DNA of 64,000 nt from the NCBI RefSeq assembly GCF_029784135.1, contig NC_073746.1, positions 147,192,556 through 147,256,555 of the forward strand. The letters run 5' to 3'. The translations under genes were made by a program, and so were the position numbers. The stretch is from Toxorhynchites rutilus septentrionalis (taxonomy: Eukaryota; Arthropoda; Insecta; Diptera; Culicidae). Below are positions 63,777 to 64,000 of the stretch, in pieces. Numbering within the stretch: position 1 is the first letter of the stretch; every line of letters starts with the position of its first letter. Below the pieces are notes generated by a model, which saw only the letters and a program-made list of their open reading frames with translations, had not been told where the DNA came from and made no database searches.

Positions 63777-64000
63777 ATGGCTAGAAAATGTGAAGCCAAT
63801 CCGTGTTTTACGGCATCTGCTCGCAGCAGCAAAATCGCATGCTGGAAATGTGACAAATCATTCCACGCGAAGTGTGCTGGTGTTTCGGGGAATCAAATCA
63901 AAATGATCCGCGATTGCTCCGGTGCTGAATGGCTGTGTCCGTCTTGCCATAACACCAATGATTGTGCAGAACAACAAACCTCAGCAATTCAACTTATATC
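63777..64000 (+). CDS. PHD-like zinc-finger protein, partial; likely LINE or other retroelement ORF1
   Basis: ATG at 63777 opens MARKCEANPCFTASARSSKI, then CWKCDKSFHAKCAGVSGNQI and EWLCPSCHNTNDC. The spacing C-x4-C, C-x2-C, H-x2-C, C-x2-C fits a C4HC3 PHD-type finger. Such a finger opens ORF1 of some insect CR1/Jockey-type LINEs and some other mobile elements, so a retroelement is more likely than a chromatin gene here. The 74 codons visible are uninterrupted and the frame runs off the window. Confidence 0.6.
   Translation, partial: MARKCEANPCFTASARSSKIACWKCDKSFHAKCAGVSGNQIKMIRDCSGAEWLCPSCHNTNDCAEQQTSAIQLI

Overview
This window looks like repeat-dense insect DNA, most likely from a culicine mosquito (Aedes-like). 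The main reason is three copies of a Tc1/mariner transposase with a DD37E triad, the ITmD37E type known mainly from mosquitoes. Irritans-type mariner, Ty3/gypsy, I-clade and Jockey-clade LINEs, tRNA-derived SINEs and an AT-rich background fit the same picture. I see no intact, convincing single-copy host gene. Almost everything recognisable is mobile DNA or a host-gene fragment carried by it.

Layout. 0-5 kb: a MITE, then a three-deep nest (hAT inside a pogo-like element inside a mariner). 4.9-9.5 kb: a Ty3/gypsy element with paired 182-bp LTRs, a 5-bp target duplication and broken gag-pol. 10-11.3 kb: ITmD37E copy A. 12.6-20.9 kb: a terminally palindromic element (E6) split by a full-length I-clade LINE with a 16-bp target duplication. 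22.9 kb: a tRNA-derived SINE. 24.4-27.4 kb: ITmD37E copies B and C, convergent. 28.4-29.9 kb: E7, the uninterrupted inverted relative of E6. 33.1-34.6 kb: a DD34E Tc1 element with doubled ends. 35.2-47 kb: more elements of the E family. 47-51.4 kb: E3, which carries two histone H2A pseudogenes. One H2A is split by a TA-flanked DNA transposon that itself holds two copies of an intron-containing gene fragment. 53.5-56.3 kb: a Jockey-clade LINE on the minus strand. 57-62 kb: E9, E5 and a SINE split by E4. 63.8 kb to the end: the start of an ORF with a PHD-like finger.

The most interesting pattern is the E family, ten likely members. Each has one end with the palindrome gacgtaggactacgtc or a derivative, after a T-run. 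At the other end the sequence gtcctacgtca recurs inverted, in most members followed by a hairpin or a conserved tail. The interiors differ widely: 95-bp tandem repeats, 197-bp satellite units, an unknown basic ORF behind a TATA box, and histone H2A copies. Several carry a replication-dependent histone 3' stem-loop (ggccctTTTCagggcc type), usually in the same orientation relative to the ends. The architecture resembles non-autonomous Helentron-like elements (DINE-1/HINE type) that capture host sequence. That classification is inference.

Coordinates of element ends were read by eye. They are firm where target duplications are given and approximate elsewhere.
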